64,000 nt of DNA from Flavobacterium ginsenosidimutans (GCF_003254625.1 NZ_QJRJ01000069.1:62001-126000), one strand, 5' to 3'; shown: positions 44,030 to 52,816, counted from the stretch's first letter. The notes: generated from the letters alone by a model not told the origin. Numbers and translations are program-made.

Positions 44030-45205
44030 TTAAATATTCGGTTTGTTTTTAGAACTAAAAGCCGTTAAAAGCAGATAACTTATAAAGCCAACTGATAGTG
44101 CTGAAACGGATGCTAAAATAAGACTTCCTACGATATATTGCGTAGCATTTTTTTGAATATCGTCGAGCGTAATCGAACTGTCCAAAACCAATGGCGCATC
44201 GCTGGACACGAAAATACTCCCAACTTGCAGCGAAGCATAAATAATAAACGGAATAAACGGCGGGAAACTTACGTTTGAAGTAAGGTAAGCAATGACTTTG
44301 TTAAGCCTGAACAAAGCAGCAAAAGTAAAAAGCAATATGGTTTGAAATCCCCAAAAAGGAGAAAGTCCGATAAAAATACCTAAGGCGATTGCAGCCGATT
44401 TTTTAAAATTTGAATCGTTGCTTTCTAAAATATCTTCTAGAAAGAATTTTTTAAAACCTTTTTTTTTTGCTCTTCTAAAAAAATCTCTCGGCTTTATATA
44501 AAGCAAAGCATTAGTTACCAAAACCGTATTTAAAATACTAATTCGGGTAAAATCTTGAAACGGACGAAAATGTGAAACTCTTTCGGCTGGATCATATAAA
44601 ACCTGAATCGGAATGTTTTTTACTACAATTCCTTTCCAAGCCGCGCGAACGATAACCTCAATTTCAAATTCAAACTTATTGGTATAAAAACGTTTTGGAA
44701 GTAATCGAAGCGGATATAATCTAAATCCAGATTGTGTGTCGTCTAGTTTAATTCCAGTTTCAAACTTGAACCAGAAATTAGAAAACTTATTTCCAAAACT
44801 GCTTTTCTTTGGAACATTTTCCTGTGTCATATTTCGGCTACCAATCAAAAGAGTGTTAGGCTCATTTTGAATTGCTTCTAAGAAAACAGGAATATCAGCT
44901 GCAAAATGCTGTCCGTCAGAATCGATTGTAATGGCATATTCAAAATCCAGTTCCAATGCTTTTCTAAATCCGTTTCTCAGCGCTCGTCCTTTTCCTAAAT
45001 TTTGAGGGTGATGAATTTGAGTAAGATGCGAATACGATTTTAAAATTTCGCTCGTAGAATCAGTTGAACCGTCATTAACAATTATGACATTTGTGGTGAA
45101 ATCTAAAATAGAATCCAATACTTTTTTCAGCGTTTTTTGATTATTGTACGTAGGTACAATAACGCAAAAGTTAGTTGAAGTAAGTAATTCTTGTTGTGAT
45201 TTCAT
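44030..45205 (-). CDS. Glycosyltransferase family 2 with DUF2062
   Basis: 391 residues. N-terminal GT2 with VIVPTYNNQKTLKKVLDSIL, IIVNDGSTDSTSEIL and the DSDGQHFA (DxD) at about 96-103. The C-terminal helical membrane part carries the DUF2062 signature LGIFIGLSPFWGFQT and following helices (about 270-385). Similar bifunctional genes occur in aryl-polyene clusters (ApeJ). It may attach a sugar or act on an acyl-lipid anchor. Last of a ten-gene run starting with the ketosynthase at 51590. Confidence 0.85.
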   Translation of the reverse strand: MKSQQELLTSTNFCVIVPTYNNQKTLKKVLDSILDFTTNVIIVNDGSTDSTSEILKSYSHLTQIHHPQNLGKGRALRNGFRKALELDFEYAITIDSDGQHFAADIPVFLEAIQNEPNTLLIGSRNMTQENVPKKSSFGNKFSNFWFKFETGIKLDDTQSGFRLYPLRLLPKRFYTNKFEFEIEVIVRAAWKGIVVKNIPIQVLYDPAERVSHFRPFQDFTRISILNTVLVTNALLYIKPRDFFRRAKKKGFKKFFLEDILESNDSNFKKSAAIALGIFIGLSPFWGFQTILLFTFAALFRLNKVIAYLTSNVSFPPFIPFIIYASLQVGSIFVSSDAPLVLDSSITLDDIQKNATQYIVGSLILASVSALSVGFISYLLLTAFSSKNKPNI

Positions 45206-45221
45206 GAGGTGTTTTTTGAGC

Positions 45222-45707
45222 TTACTTCACGAATTGTTTCTCTTTTTCAGAGAAACTTTTAGATTGTAAAACAAAGTCTTTAAGATAATCTTTCAAAGCC
45301 GCACCTTGCGCAGCATAATACGTTGTTATGAATTTTTTATCTTCTTTAATGTTTTTCTTATAGCCTGTAATGCCCGGAACATCTTCCTGAACACTCAGTC
45401 TGATCATTCGCATTTCAATATTACTTGGATCACTTTTTATTGTTGCTTCAAGCAATTTTGCACCTTCTTTAAAACGATCCATTTTCTGGCTTAATTTTTT
45501 TTCAAATTTAGAATCCAATAAAATAGAAGCCGCTTTATAAGCCACTAAAATTTTATCATCATTATTTGAAACTCCAGAAAGTTTGGCTACAAACTCTTTG
45601 GCATTGCTTTCTGATTTTGCTACATCAGAATACATTTTGCGGATCGAAGCCAAATCTGGCGTGCCAGCAAAACTAACCCATAAAAGTAATGTCAGTAACA
45701 GTTTCAT
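45222..45707 (-). CDS. Secreted hypothetical protein of the pigment cluster
   Basis: 161 residues with a signal peptide (about 1-15, MKLLLTLLLWVSFA) and an otherwise helical, charged body (IRKMYSDVAKSESNAKEFVAKL, then KMDRFKEGAKLLEATIKSDPSNIEMRMIRL). No enzyme motif recognised. Position between a dehydratase (2 bp) and the glycosyltransferase (16 bp) suggests conservation in the cluster; it is probably periplasmic. Confidence 0.75.
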   Translation of the reverse strand: MKLLLTLLLWVSFAGTPDLASIRKMYSDVAKSESNAKEFVAKLSGVSNNDDKILVAYKAASILLDSKFEKKLSQKMDRFKEGAKLLEATIKSDPSNIEMRMIRLSVQEDVPGITGYKKNIKEDKKFITTYYAAQGAALKDYLKDFVLQSKSFSEKEKQFVK

Positions 45708-45709
45708 AA

Positions 45710-46081
45710 TTATATTTTTTTGTACACTGTGCTCAATTTAAGAGCAGTAGTGTCGTTAAAGTAAGTCGTGTTTTTCACTTTTACCAAACCGTCTTCAGTT
45801 GTTGTAACATCCAATTCCAATCGCAGTTCCGGAGTAACTTCTGGATTAATCAGCGCCATGAATTTTACATTTGCCAAAGACTGAATCATCAGCGAACTTT
45901 TCGTAATTGATTCTGTCAGTTCTTTGATAATCTGAATCATACAAACGCCAGGCATAATTGGATTTCCAGGAAAATGTCCTTTAAAAACCTCATGTTTTTC
46001 GTTGACTAAAATTGTAATTGTATATTTCGAATCAGATATTTTTTCTTCTGATAGTATTTTATAAAAATCTTGTAAAATCAT
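45710..46081 (-). CDS. FabZ/ApeP-like 3-hydroxyacyl-ACP dehydratase
   Basis: 123-residue hotdog protein. The substrate tunnel and catalytic His are in GHFPGNPIMPGVCMIQI, with His36 of the HFPGNPIMPG motif. It would dehydrate a beta-hydroxyacyl-ACP, one of the repeated steps of polyene chain building. Third hotdog dehydratase in the cluster (with 58506 and 58986) and the one closest to canonical FabZ. Confidence 0.85.
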   Translation of the reverse strand: MILQDFYKILSEEKISDSKYTITILVNEKHEVFKGHFPGNPIMPGVCMIQIIKELTESITKSSLMIQSLANVKFMALINPEVTPELRLELDVTTTEDGLVKVKNTTYFNDTTALKLSTVYKKI

Positions 46082-46086
46082 ATTTT

Positions 46087-46698
46087 TTATTTTCCAAATG
46101 AATAGGAAACCCCTAACTGAAAATTAATATTTGTGTTATAATCGCCAAATAAATAATAGTTATTAGAATCATTTTGATAATAATCGCTGCTTAAAATATC
46201 AAGTAGTCCTTTTTTGAATCGTGCTTCAAATGTCAAACCTGAAGGCAGGGCATAAGCAACTCCTAAAACTAAACCAAGATCATTTTGTGCTTTTCTAACG
46301 GCGAGATTATCATTCAATAAAATATCTAATGTCGGTCCTGCTTGAAATTGAATTCCTACTGGTAAAGTAAACTTATTCATAACAGAAAGCGACAAATAAT
46401 TTATATCAAGATCTAAATACTCGACTTTATTCGTCTGTGTATTTTCGTCATAATAATTTCGCGCAACATTATTAGAACCTTGCCTGCTGTAATTAATTTC
46501 TGGCTGAAGCGCGTAAACTTTCGTTATTTTAATTTCTGTAAAACCTCCGGCATAAAAATCGGTTTTATAATCGGCGTGCATTTCAGAAATGGTAGAAAAA
46601 CTAAATCCAGCTCTAAAACCTGGCTTTGCAGTTACTTGGGCTTGTATGCTTAAAAACGTAAAAAAAACAGCAATAAAAAATAGAATTTTTCTACTCAT
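46087..46698 (-). CDS. Outer-membrane beta-barrel protein, copy 1
   Basis: 203 residues. Signal peptide (about 1-20). It is an eight-strand-type porin-family barrel with alternating polar/hydrophobic strands and a C-terminal aromatic strand ending SYSFGK. Conserved stretches RAGFSFST, DFYAGGFTEIK and LQPEINYSRQG are shared with its neighbour at 46705, so the two are tandem duplicates. It may help place the pigment in the outer membrane. No solute specificity can be read. Confidence 0.83.
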   Translation of the reverse strand: MSRKILFFIAVFFTFLSIQAQVTAKPGFRAGFSFSTISEMHADYKTDFYAGGFTEIKITKVYALQPEINYSRQGSNNVARNYYDENTQTNKVEYLDLDINYLSLSVMNKFTLPVGIQFQAGPTLDILLNDNLAVRKAQNDLGLVLGVAYALPSGLTFEARFKKGLLDILSSDYYQNDSNNYYLFGDYNTNINFQLGVSYSFGK

Positions 46699-46704
46699 AC
46701 TTTT

Positions 46705-47295
46705 TTATTTTGTTTTGAATGTATAGCTAATACCAAGTTGGAAAACCTGATTTAAAATTACTTGATCATAATAATAACCATCGTCAATTCCATCATAGCC
46801 ATAAATATCAATTAATCCTTGTTTAAGTCGAGCTTCAAAAGTTAAACCATTTGGCAAAGTATAACCAACACCTCCAACAAATGAAAGATCAAAATCTTCG
46901 GGTTTTGTATTTATATAATTATCACTAACTTTTAAATCTAAAGAAGGGCCAGCCAATAGATGAAAACCTCCACCGCCAAAGTTAAATTTTGCAACAGCTC
47001 CCAGTGTTATATAATTCAACTCATACTTTTCAGTATAATAACGGCCGTCTTCAAAATATCTTCCTTCATCACCTTGTCTTGAATAATTTATCTCTGGCTG
47101 AACCGAGAAAAATTTATTAAATTTAATATTTACCAATCCACCAATATAGAAATCAGTTTTAGAACTATTATCATCAATATTGGTTAATGTTGATATATTC
47201 AAACCGCCTCTAAGACCTGGACTAGCTTTTACTTGTGCATTACTTGATCCTATTCCGATCAATAAAACAAATGCAATTACAATATATTTTCTCAT
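46705..47295 (-). CDS. Outer-membrane beta-barrel protein, copy 2
   Basis: 196 residues. Signal peptide (about 1-20, IVIAFVLLIGIGSSNA), then the same barrel family as the preceding gene: RGGLNIST, DFYIGGLVNIKF, SVQPEINYSRQGD, and a C-terminal strand QLGISYTFKTK. It is 6 bp from the other copy. The pair probably arose by duplication inside the cluster, since the neighbours are not duplicated. Confidence 0.83.
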   Translation of the reverse strand: MRKYIVIAFVLLIGIGSSNAQVKASPGLRGGLNISTLTNIDDNSSKTDFYIGGLVNIKFNKFFSVQPEINYSRQGDEGRYFEDGRYYTEKYELNYITLGAVAKFNFGGGGFHLLAGPSLDLKVSDNYINTKPEDFDLSFVGGVGYTLPNGLTFEARLKQGLIDIYGYDGIDDGYYYDQVILNQVFQLGISYTFKTK

Positions 47296-47333
47296 TTCAA
47301 ATTGATTTAAAGTTTATGATTAGTTTAATTTTT

Positions 47334-47969
47334 TTATTCTGATTTCAGCTGTTGTAAATCGATTTTCAGCTTTATATTTTGATGAATTATTTGAATCTTC
47401 TCAGCAAAAATATTGTTTTCTGAACTGAAAAGCAGTGTAAATTTTTCTTTTGTTTTAGATGAATGAACGATCTTTTCTAATTTCTGATCTTTTTTGGAGA
47501 TAAAAATATAATTATCGCGTTTGCCATCTGCCGATTTATATATGTCATCTGATTCGTTTTCAAATTGTTCCTGAATCTGATATTCTTTCTTTAAAAGCAA
47601 TCTGAAATCCTCTTTTAAAGTATTGATTAATATTTTTCGATCTAATTCTGAAACAATAGAATTAACTTTAAAATCGGTTTCTGAGATTTCAAAATCCATT
47701 AATTTATTTCCAAATTCAGTTGTAAAAACGACTCTATGTGTGCTGTCGTTTATTTTCTTGGCAATGAAAATTCCAGACAATTCGTTTCCGTAAACACTGA
47801 TATTAGTTTTATAAACATAATCGGTTTTTGAGTCTGAAAAATACGGAACGGTATAAGACGTTTTGTCTAATTTTTTAGGCGTATAATTTTTTGTGACCGA
47901 GCCACAAGAAATTAAAACAATTGCCAGAAAGCAATTAATTAGTAAAAACTGAATCGTCGATTTTTGCAT
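47334..47969 (-). CDS. Pigment-cluster lipoprotein (ApeN-position)
   Basis: 211 residues with a lipoprotein signal ending VLISC. The mature part is beta-strand rich with FRLLLKKEYQIQEQF and a DGKRDNYIFISKKD stretch. Aryl-polyene clusters encode a similar-sized lipoprotein next to LolA and MMPL, so it is probably the functional counterpart. It overlaps the LolA-like gene by 35 bp, which is unusually long, but no later start keeps the signal peptide. Confidence 0.72.
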   Translation of the reverse strand: MQKSTIQFLLINCFLAIVLISCGSVTKNYTPKKLDKTSYTVPYFSDSKTDYVYKTNISVYGNELSGIFIAKKINDSTHRVVFTTEFGNKLMDFEISETDFKVNSIVSELDRKILINTLKEDFRLLLKKEYQIQEQFENESDDIYKSADGKRDNYIFISKKDQKLEKIVHSSKTKEKFTLLFSSENNIFAEKIQIIHQNIKLKIDLQQLKSE

Positions 47970-48567
47970 TGATCACTTTATTTTTAAGTACAATTCGGGT
48001 ATAATCTTCAGATGATTCTAATAATTTTACCTGAACAACTGTTGCTTCTTCTTTATCAAAAGTCAGTTCAATTTGTTTGATGTATTTTTTCAGCGTCGCA
48101 TCTTTCGGAATAAATTTCGCCAGATTCTGACCTTTCAATTTAAAATACGAAATGGTAAATTCTTTATCATCAAACATATTTCCGCTCACACTTCCCACGA
48201 TCAATTTATTAATTCGGGCAAAGATTTTACTGTTTCCAATATCAACAGCGCTTTTCTTTCCTTCATCGTTAATCAGGATTTTTCCGTTTTTGAAAGTGAT
48301 GCTGTAATTGTATGGTTTTTTATATTGCCATTGAAGTAAAGAAGGTTCTTTAAAAACCATTTTTCCTGAAGTTTCAATGTCCTTCGATAAAAAATCTAAA
48401 TGTTTGTACTGAACAAAATCGGTACTTAAGGTTTTGATTTTTTTCGCCACCACATTTACGTCTTGTTTAAAAGAAGCAATTTCGGCATCGGTCATTTTTT
48501 GTTCCTGCGCCGATAAATGGAAACCGCTGATAATTAAAAATAAGAAAAGATATATTTTAGTTTGCAT
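47935..48567 (-). CDS. LolA-like outer-membrane carrier protein
   Basis: 210 residues. Signal peptide (about 1-20), then a LolA-type half-open barrel: KTLSTDFVQYKHLDFLSKDIETSGKMVFKEPSLLQWQYKKPYNYSITFKNGKILINDE. It should carry a hydrophobic product through the periplasm; in aryl-polyene clusters this is ApeL. It overlaps the deacetylase by 11 bp and the lipoprotein by 35 bp, so it is strongly coupled to both. Confidence 0.87.
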   Translation of the reverse strand: MQTKIYLFLFLIISGFHLSAQEQKMTDAEIASFKQDVNVVAKKIKTLSTDFVQYKHLDFLSKDIETSGKMVFKEPSLLQWQYKKPYNYSITFKNGKILINDEGKKSAVDIGNSKIFARINKLIVGSVSGNMFDDKEFTISYFKLKGQNLAKFIPKDATLKKYIKQIELTFDKEEATVVQVKLLESSEDYTRIVLKNKVINAKIDDSVFTN

Positions 48568-49333
48568 AAGCTTTAAGATTCAAAAGTTCTTCGATCGAAA
48601 TGACTTGATAATTATTTTGCTGTAAAAATTGCAAAAACTGTTCCAGTACCAAAACCGAATGTTTGCCTGTATCATGCAAAAGTACGATTCCACCGGGAGA
48701 AATATGCTTAATTAACCGATTGAAAATTAATTCTTGATTTGTGGTTCCTCCATCAAGAGAACGAATATTCCAGCCAATTGTTTTATGTCCGGTTACCTTT
48801 AAAGCTCTTCTTATCGAAGGAGTTGTGACTCCATAAGGCGGACGAAAGAAGTTTATTTTTTTGGAAGTGAATTTCTCCAGAAGCGCATCTGTTTTCTGAA
48901 GTTCCTCGGTTATTTTTTCAGCATTATAAAAATCAAAAAATTTAGAATGAGAATAGGAATGATTTCCAACCAAGTGCCCTTCATCAATCACTTTTTGAAG
49001 AATTTCAGGATGCGTTTCGATGTTTTTTCCAATACAGAAAAAGGTCGCTTTGGCATTGTATTTTTTCAGAAGTTCCAAAACTTCCAAAGTGTAAATACTT
49101 GGGCCGTCATCAAAAGTAAGCGCAATTTTTTTTTCTGTTTCTAACGGATTACTGCAAAACGCTTTTACATGATAATTGGAAGAAATTCGTGCAGAACCAA
49201 AAGCATTTATTCCAATCCAAAGTAGAATTATAACCACAAACCACAGAAAATGAATTGCGTTATACAGATTCAGAAGAAACAATAAAAGCAATAAAAAGAT
49301 AAAAAACAGCGATATGTTTTTATGCGTTATCAT
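48557..49333 (-). CDS. Polysaccharide deacetylase (NodB homology domain)
   Basis: 258 residues. Two N-terminal transmembrane helices (about 8-46), then the NodB fold with TFDDGPS at about 73-79 (catalytic and metal Asp), the metal-binding HSYSH, FRPPYG, and a C-terminal GGIVLLHD. It removes acetyl or other groups from sugars, or hydrolyses an ester, on the periplasmic side. Overlaps the CLF gene by 4 bp. Similar genes occur in aryl-polyene clusters, but a substrate is not known. Confidence 0.87.
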   Translation of the reverse strand: MITHKNISLFFIFLLLLLFLLNLYNAIHFLWFVVIILLWIGINAFGSARISSNYHVKAFCSNPLETEKKIALTFDDGPSIYTLEVLELLKKYNAKATFFCIGKNIETHPEILQKVIDEGHLVGNHSYSHSKFFDFYNAEKITEELQKTDALLEKFTSKKINFFRPPYGVTTPSIRRALKVTGHKTIGWNIRSLDGGTTNQELIFNRLIKHISPGGIVLLHDTGKHSVLVLEQFLQFLQQNNYQVISIEELLNLKAYAN

Positions 49334-50391
49334 TTTGACAGCAGCGTAAAACTATGGTTTTTTCCGTTTAATTGGTTGTATAGTAAAATCGTTTTGTAGC
49401 TTGATTTTTCGACAGCATTTACTTTTGTAATTTCAGGAATTTCCTGAGTTTTCAAAATTTTAGCAGCCATCCAAAAAGCAAAAGCCGAAGCTGTATCATA
49501 TTCTCCGCTCAAATGTTTGTAGTATAAAACAGGAGTTTGAGCAAATGTATTTTCAGCAAGATTTCTATAATAATTCTCAAAATCGACATTTCCGTCAAAA
49601 CCTAAAACAAGAGCATCAACATCTGAAATTTCTAAGTTATTTGATTTTAAGAACGAAATAATTGCTGCTTCAACTTCATTTTCTTCCAGAGTATTTACAA
49701 TAGAAACATCTATAAGTTCGGCATAAGTGTTTTCTTTTCTTTCATTTTCTAAAACAAAAAAACTGGCACCTTCGCCATAAACCGCTCCGCTTGTTGAAGA
49801 ATTTAAAACATCGTACGGAGCAGAATTGTCTGCTTTAATGCGACCGTTTAATTTAAAAAGCGAAGTAGTATAATCGCCATTTTCGTCAACACCGCCCACT
49901 AAAATTGAATTGGCTTCAGCTTCTTCAATCTGCATTTTAGCATCAATAAGAGCCGATTCAAAAGAAACAGCACCATTTACATACGTAAAATTATAACCTT
50001 TACATTGCTGTAAAAGTGCAATCTGCGCTCCAACCGTATTGTGTGTAGATTGAATAAAAGAAGTCGGAGTTAAAAACTCTTCGTTATTATCTAAAATACT
50101 TTTCAGGAATTTTTCAGAATCTTCAATACAGCCTAAACCCGTTCCTGTGATAATGGCATCGACTTTTTCAATATTGGCATCTTTCATGGCCAAAGCCGAA
50201 GCTACGATTCCGTTTTTTACACCTTTTGCCATTCTTCGGCTTGCAGCAGGCGAAATATATTCTTTGTATACTGGCGGAACAATTGCCAGTACATTTTCTT
50301 CATGATTTACAACAGCTTCTTCTAAAAAAACAGTATCAAATGTTTTTTGAGTCGAAATACAGCCTACTCCATTTATATATGTCTTCGTCAT
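49330..50391 (-). CDS. Ketosynthase chain-length factor-like protein
   Basis: 353 residues from the ATG at 50391 (the frame extends to 50421 but that part overlaps the ketosynthase stop). Thiolase fold with HNTVGAQIAL and, where the Cys should be, NGAVSFESAL: the nucleophile is replaced, so it cannot condense. The second His block, HGTAT, is absent too. It should pair with the upstream KAS (one-base stop/start overlap, TAATG) and set chain length. Confidence 0.85.
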   Translation of the reverse strand: MTKTYINGVGCISTQKTFDTVFLEEAVVNHEENVLAIVPPVYKEYISPAASRRMAKGVKNGIVASALAMKDANIEKVDAIITGTGLGCIEDSEKFLKSILDNNEEFLTPTSFIQSTHNTVGAQIALLQQCKGYNFTYVNGAVSFESALIDAKMQIEEAEANSILVGGVDENGDYTTSLFKLNGRIKADNSAPYDVLNSSTSGAVYGEGASFFVLENERKENTYAELIDVSIVNTLEENEVEAAIISFLKSNNLEISDVDALVLGFDGNVDFENYYRNLAENTFAQTPVLYYKHLSGEYDTASAFAFWMAAKILKTQEIPEITKVNAVEKSSYKTILLYNQLNGKNHSFTLLSK

Positions 50392-51590
50392 TAGCTTTTT
50401 GAAAATATAAGGGTTGAACAATTTCCTCCAAAACCAAAAGAGTTGGATAAAACGTGCTCGATATTTTTATTTTTTAAGGATGTCTGAGGTTTCAAATCGA
50501 ATTCTTCCATCGGAACTTCAAAATTCAAATTGGGGTAAACCACATTATTCTGAATTGCCAAAACACTATAAACAGCTTCAATCGCAGCCGCAGCCGCTAA
50601 TGTATGTCCCGTAAAAGGTTTTGTAGAACTGAAATCTGGAACTTTTTCATTTTCATAAATTCGAAGTAAAGCTCTTCCTTCAGATAAATCGTTATTTGGC
50701 GTTGCTGTTCCGTGCACGTTGATGTAATCAATTTCAGAAGGTTTTAAACCTGAAACTTCAAACGCTTTTTTCATGGCCAAATAAGCGCCGTCTCCGTTTT
50801 CTGAAGAAGCGGTTTGATGAAAAGCGTCGTTGGCATTTCCGTAACCAGAAACTCTTGCCAGCACTTTTTTGTTTTGCTTTTCTACAATTTCATCCGATTC
50901 TAAAACTAAAAATGCGGCAGCTTCTCCAAGATTTAATCCTTTTCTGGTATTGTCAAAAGGTTTGTTGTAATCGTCAGATAAAATCATCAAAGTCTTAAAT
51001 CCGTTGATGGTGAATTTTGCCAAAGCATCGGCTCCGCCCACAATTACGCGATCCAGTTTCCCAGTTTTAATTAATCTCGCACCCAACATAATCGAATTGG
51101 CAGCAGACGAACAAGCAGTGCTTATAGTTGTTACCATTCCTTTTAAACCTAATTCTTCAGCAATTTTTTCGGCAACATCTCCGCCATCGTGGCAAGTAAT
51201 GTACTTGGTCAATTCTGGTTTTTCGAAATAATCGTAATAATGTCTTTCCGTCATGTCCATTCCGCCTACACTTGTAGCCGAAATAAGTCCCGTTCTAAAT
51301 TCATTTATATCGGTAATGCCAGCATTTTCAACAGCTTGTTTTGCTGCCAAAGTGCCAATCATTGCGGTTCTGGAAAAATTATTATCCTCATTTAATTTCA
51401 GTTCATCAACAAGATCTTCGTTGGTTTTTTTGATTTCGCCAACTTTGATAACATCTGCATGAACAGTCGAAATATTTTGAATACGAGAAACACCGATTTT
51501 GTTTTCAATCAAGGAAATATAATTTTCCTCAACCGAATTACCAATCGCAGAGATAATTCCCATTCCCGTTATTGCAACACCTCTTGCCAT
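50391..51590 (-). CDS. Beta-ketoacyl-ACP synthase II-type condensing enzyme
   Basis: 399 residues. Active-site Cys160 in STACSSAANS; His in HGTATPNND and His in KPFTGHTLAAAAAIEAV complete the Cys-His-His triad. It condenses malonyl-ACP with the growing acyl chain. With the next gene as chain-length factor it forms a KS/CLF heterodimer, the polyene synthase core. Its 5' flank (51591-51728) is repeat DNA, and the operon runs left from here through ten genes. Confidence 0.93.
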   Translation of the reverse strand: MARGVAITGMGIISAIGNSVEENYISLIENKIGVSRIQNISTVHADVIKVGEIKKTNEDLVDELKLNEDNNFSRTAMIGTLAAKQAVENAGITDINEFRTGLISATSVGGMDMTERHYYDYFEKPELTKYITCHDGGDVAEKIAEELGLKGMVTTISTACSSAANSIMLGARLIKTGKLDRVIVGGADALAKFTINGFKTLMILSDDYNKPFDNTRKGLNLGEAAAFLVLESDEIVEKQNKKVLARVSGYGNANDAFHQTASSENGDGAYLAMKKAFEVSGLKPSEIDYINVHGTATPNNDLSEGRALLRIYENEKVPDFSSTKPFTGHTLAAAAAIEAVYSVLAIQNNVVYPNLNFEVPMEEFDLKPQTSLKNKNIEHVLSNSFGFGGNCSTLIFSKS

Positions 51591-51624
51591 TTTAGATTTT
51601 AGATTTATGATTGTAGATTCTTAG

Positions 51625-51657
51625 AACTTTGTCAAAGTTTGAAACTTTGACAAAGTT
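51625..51657. repeat. Palindrome of the TTTGTCAAAG family
   Basis: Perfect 16-base arms AACTTTGTCAAAGTTT and complement around one G, in the gap between the ACP and ketosynthase genes. A 27-base relative lies at 9801-9827. The rest of the gap is direct A/T copies of AATCTAAA. No gene. Confidence 0.75.
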
Positions 51658-51728
51658 GACGGATTTTTAAACATTTAAAATTTTAGATTCAGGATGGAAT
51701 CTAAAATCTAAAGTCTAAAATCTGAAAT

Positions 51729-51986
51729 CTATTTAGTTCTATTTGCGCTAATGTACGTCGCCATAGTTTCGATAGATTGGAAAATAGATTTTCCTTCTTT
51801 CGGATCTACTAATTTAATTCCGTAATCTTTATCTAAAATCACGATCAATTCAAGTGCATCAATCGAGTCTAAACCTAAACCGTCTCCAAACAAAGGATCG
51901 TTATCAGCAATGTCTTCAATTGTGATATCTTCAAGGTTTAAAGTTGTTATGATTTTATTTTTTAATTCTTCTTTTAATGCTTCCAT
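51729..51986 (-). CDS. Acyl carrier protein
   Basis: 85 residues with the phosphopantetheine Ser in GDGLGLDSIDALELIVIL (DSI), four-helix acidic ACP. It carries the growing chain. The next gene upstream, on the same strand, is the KS-like protein (2 bp apart). It is one of two ACPs in the cluster; the other is at 62617. Which ACP serves which synthase is not clear. Confidence 0.93.
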   Translation of the reverse strand: MEALKEELKNKIITTLNLEDITIEDIADNDPLFGDGLGLDSIDALELIVILDKDYGIKLVDPKEGKSIFQSIETMATYISANRTK

Positions 51987-51988
51987 GA

Positions 51989-52606
51989 TTATTTATTGTA
52001 TAATGTATTGATAGTCTCGTTTGTATATTTTGCATTTTCTTCTGTACTAATTGTACATAAAAAAGCTTTATAATTGTCGTTAAAATATTCTACCCAACCG
52101 CACAAAACCACATCTGCTTTATTCGTATTCAGAAGAATATTCGAATAATTGGACATAAATTCGGTGTTAAAGGCATCAAATATAAAGAAAGAATTTTCAC
52201 TTTTCAGCTGATGACGGATACTTATTTCGCCCAAACAAATATTTGGCAGCGTATAAACAAAAACCGCTGGACTCGGAAAATAGTTTTCTTTGTCTGAAAT
52301 AGATTCCTGATATTTTACATCGGTATCCAAACTCGACGATTTATTGGCCAAAACCAAAGCGATATTATTTTCTTGCTCTGTTGAGGTTATCGGACTCAAA
52401 AGCAATTCTGATCCTAAAAAAGCAAGTTTACTTAAAGCATCCATTTTGAAAAACTTTGGATATTGCATTTCAAAATTACGATACGCTTGTTTAGAAAAAT
52501 CAGCAAAATCGGTTGGTTCAATTTTGAATACAGAATTTCCGTTCAAAACAATTTTGTTGTTTTGAATTGTGATATAGGATTGTATGTAGGTTTTGTTTTG
52601 AGTCAT
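51989..52606 (-). CDS. KS-like truncated protein (Ketoacyl-synt_2-type chain-length factor)
   Basis: 205 residues from the ATG at 52606; the longer frame to 52657 enters the divergent gap and is rejected. Only one half of a thiolase fold is present: PKFFKMDALSKLAFLGSELLL, then SPAVFVYTLPNICLGEISIRHQL and a VVLCGWVEY strand. No active Cys or His motifs. It resembles the small chain-length factor subunits of aryl-polyene clusters. Probably a non-catalytic partner of a ketosynthase. Confidence is limited by weak similarity. Confidence 0.65.
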   Translation of the reverse strand: MTQNKTYIQSYITIQNNKIVLNGNSVFKIEPTDFADFSKQAYRNFEMQYPKFFKMDALSKLAFLGSELLLSPITSTEQENNIALVLANKSSSLDTDVKYQESISDKENYFPSPAVFVYTLPNICLGEISIRHQLKSENSFFIFDAFNTEFMSNYSNILLNTNKADVVLCGWVEYFNDNYKAFLCTISTEENAKYTNETINTLYNK

Positions 52607-52615
52607 TTGTTTTTG

Positions 52616-52623
52616 TAACTTTG
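52616..52623 (+). promoter_or_regulatory. -7 promoter box of the small plus-strand gene
   Basis: TAACTTTG fits TAnnTTTG and ends 7 bp before the ATG at 52631, implying a short or absent leader. Confidence 0.45.
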
Positions 52624-52630
52624 TCAAGTT

Positions 52631-52816
52631 ATGAAATTCTACGAAAAATATCCGCAATTAAAAAACAAGAGCTTTTTATCAAAAGTTCTTGCTGATACTG
52701 TATTCTCTACAATGTCTTTAGAAGACCAACAAGTTTCTAAAAGCAAGGTTGTTAAAATTGTTGATGCCATTTTAAAGGAAAAAGAATTAAAAGGAAATCA
52801 ATTCTTCACTAATTAG
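52631..52816 (+). CDS. Small hypothetical protein convergent to the Fic gene
   Basis: 61 residues, the only plus-strand gene in the pigment cluster. Helical, Lys-rich (FLSKVLADTVFSTMSLEDQQVSKSKVVKIVDAILKEKEL). A promoter box just upstream and the otherwise empty 180-bp gap in the minus strand support it. Its 3' end overlaps the Fic 3' end by 30 bp. It could be a small antitoxin for Fic: TMSLED is close to, but not, the (S/T)xxxE(G/N) inhibitor motif. The opposite orientation speaks against a simple TA operon. It may still be spurious. Confidence 0.5.
   Translation: MKFYEKYPQLKNKSFLSKVLADTVFSTMSLEDQQVSKSKVVKIVDAILKEKELKGNQFFTN

Noticed and set aside
43745-44068. Plus-strand frame through the palindromic element
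   Set aside because: Antisense to the MMPL gene end and repeat DNA; composition not protein-like.
52631-52816. Mobile mystery protein A partner for the Fic gene
   Set aside because: It is far too short and lacks a helix-turn-helix; only a tentative small protein is reported.
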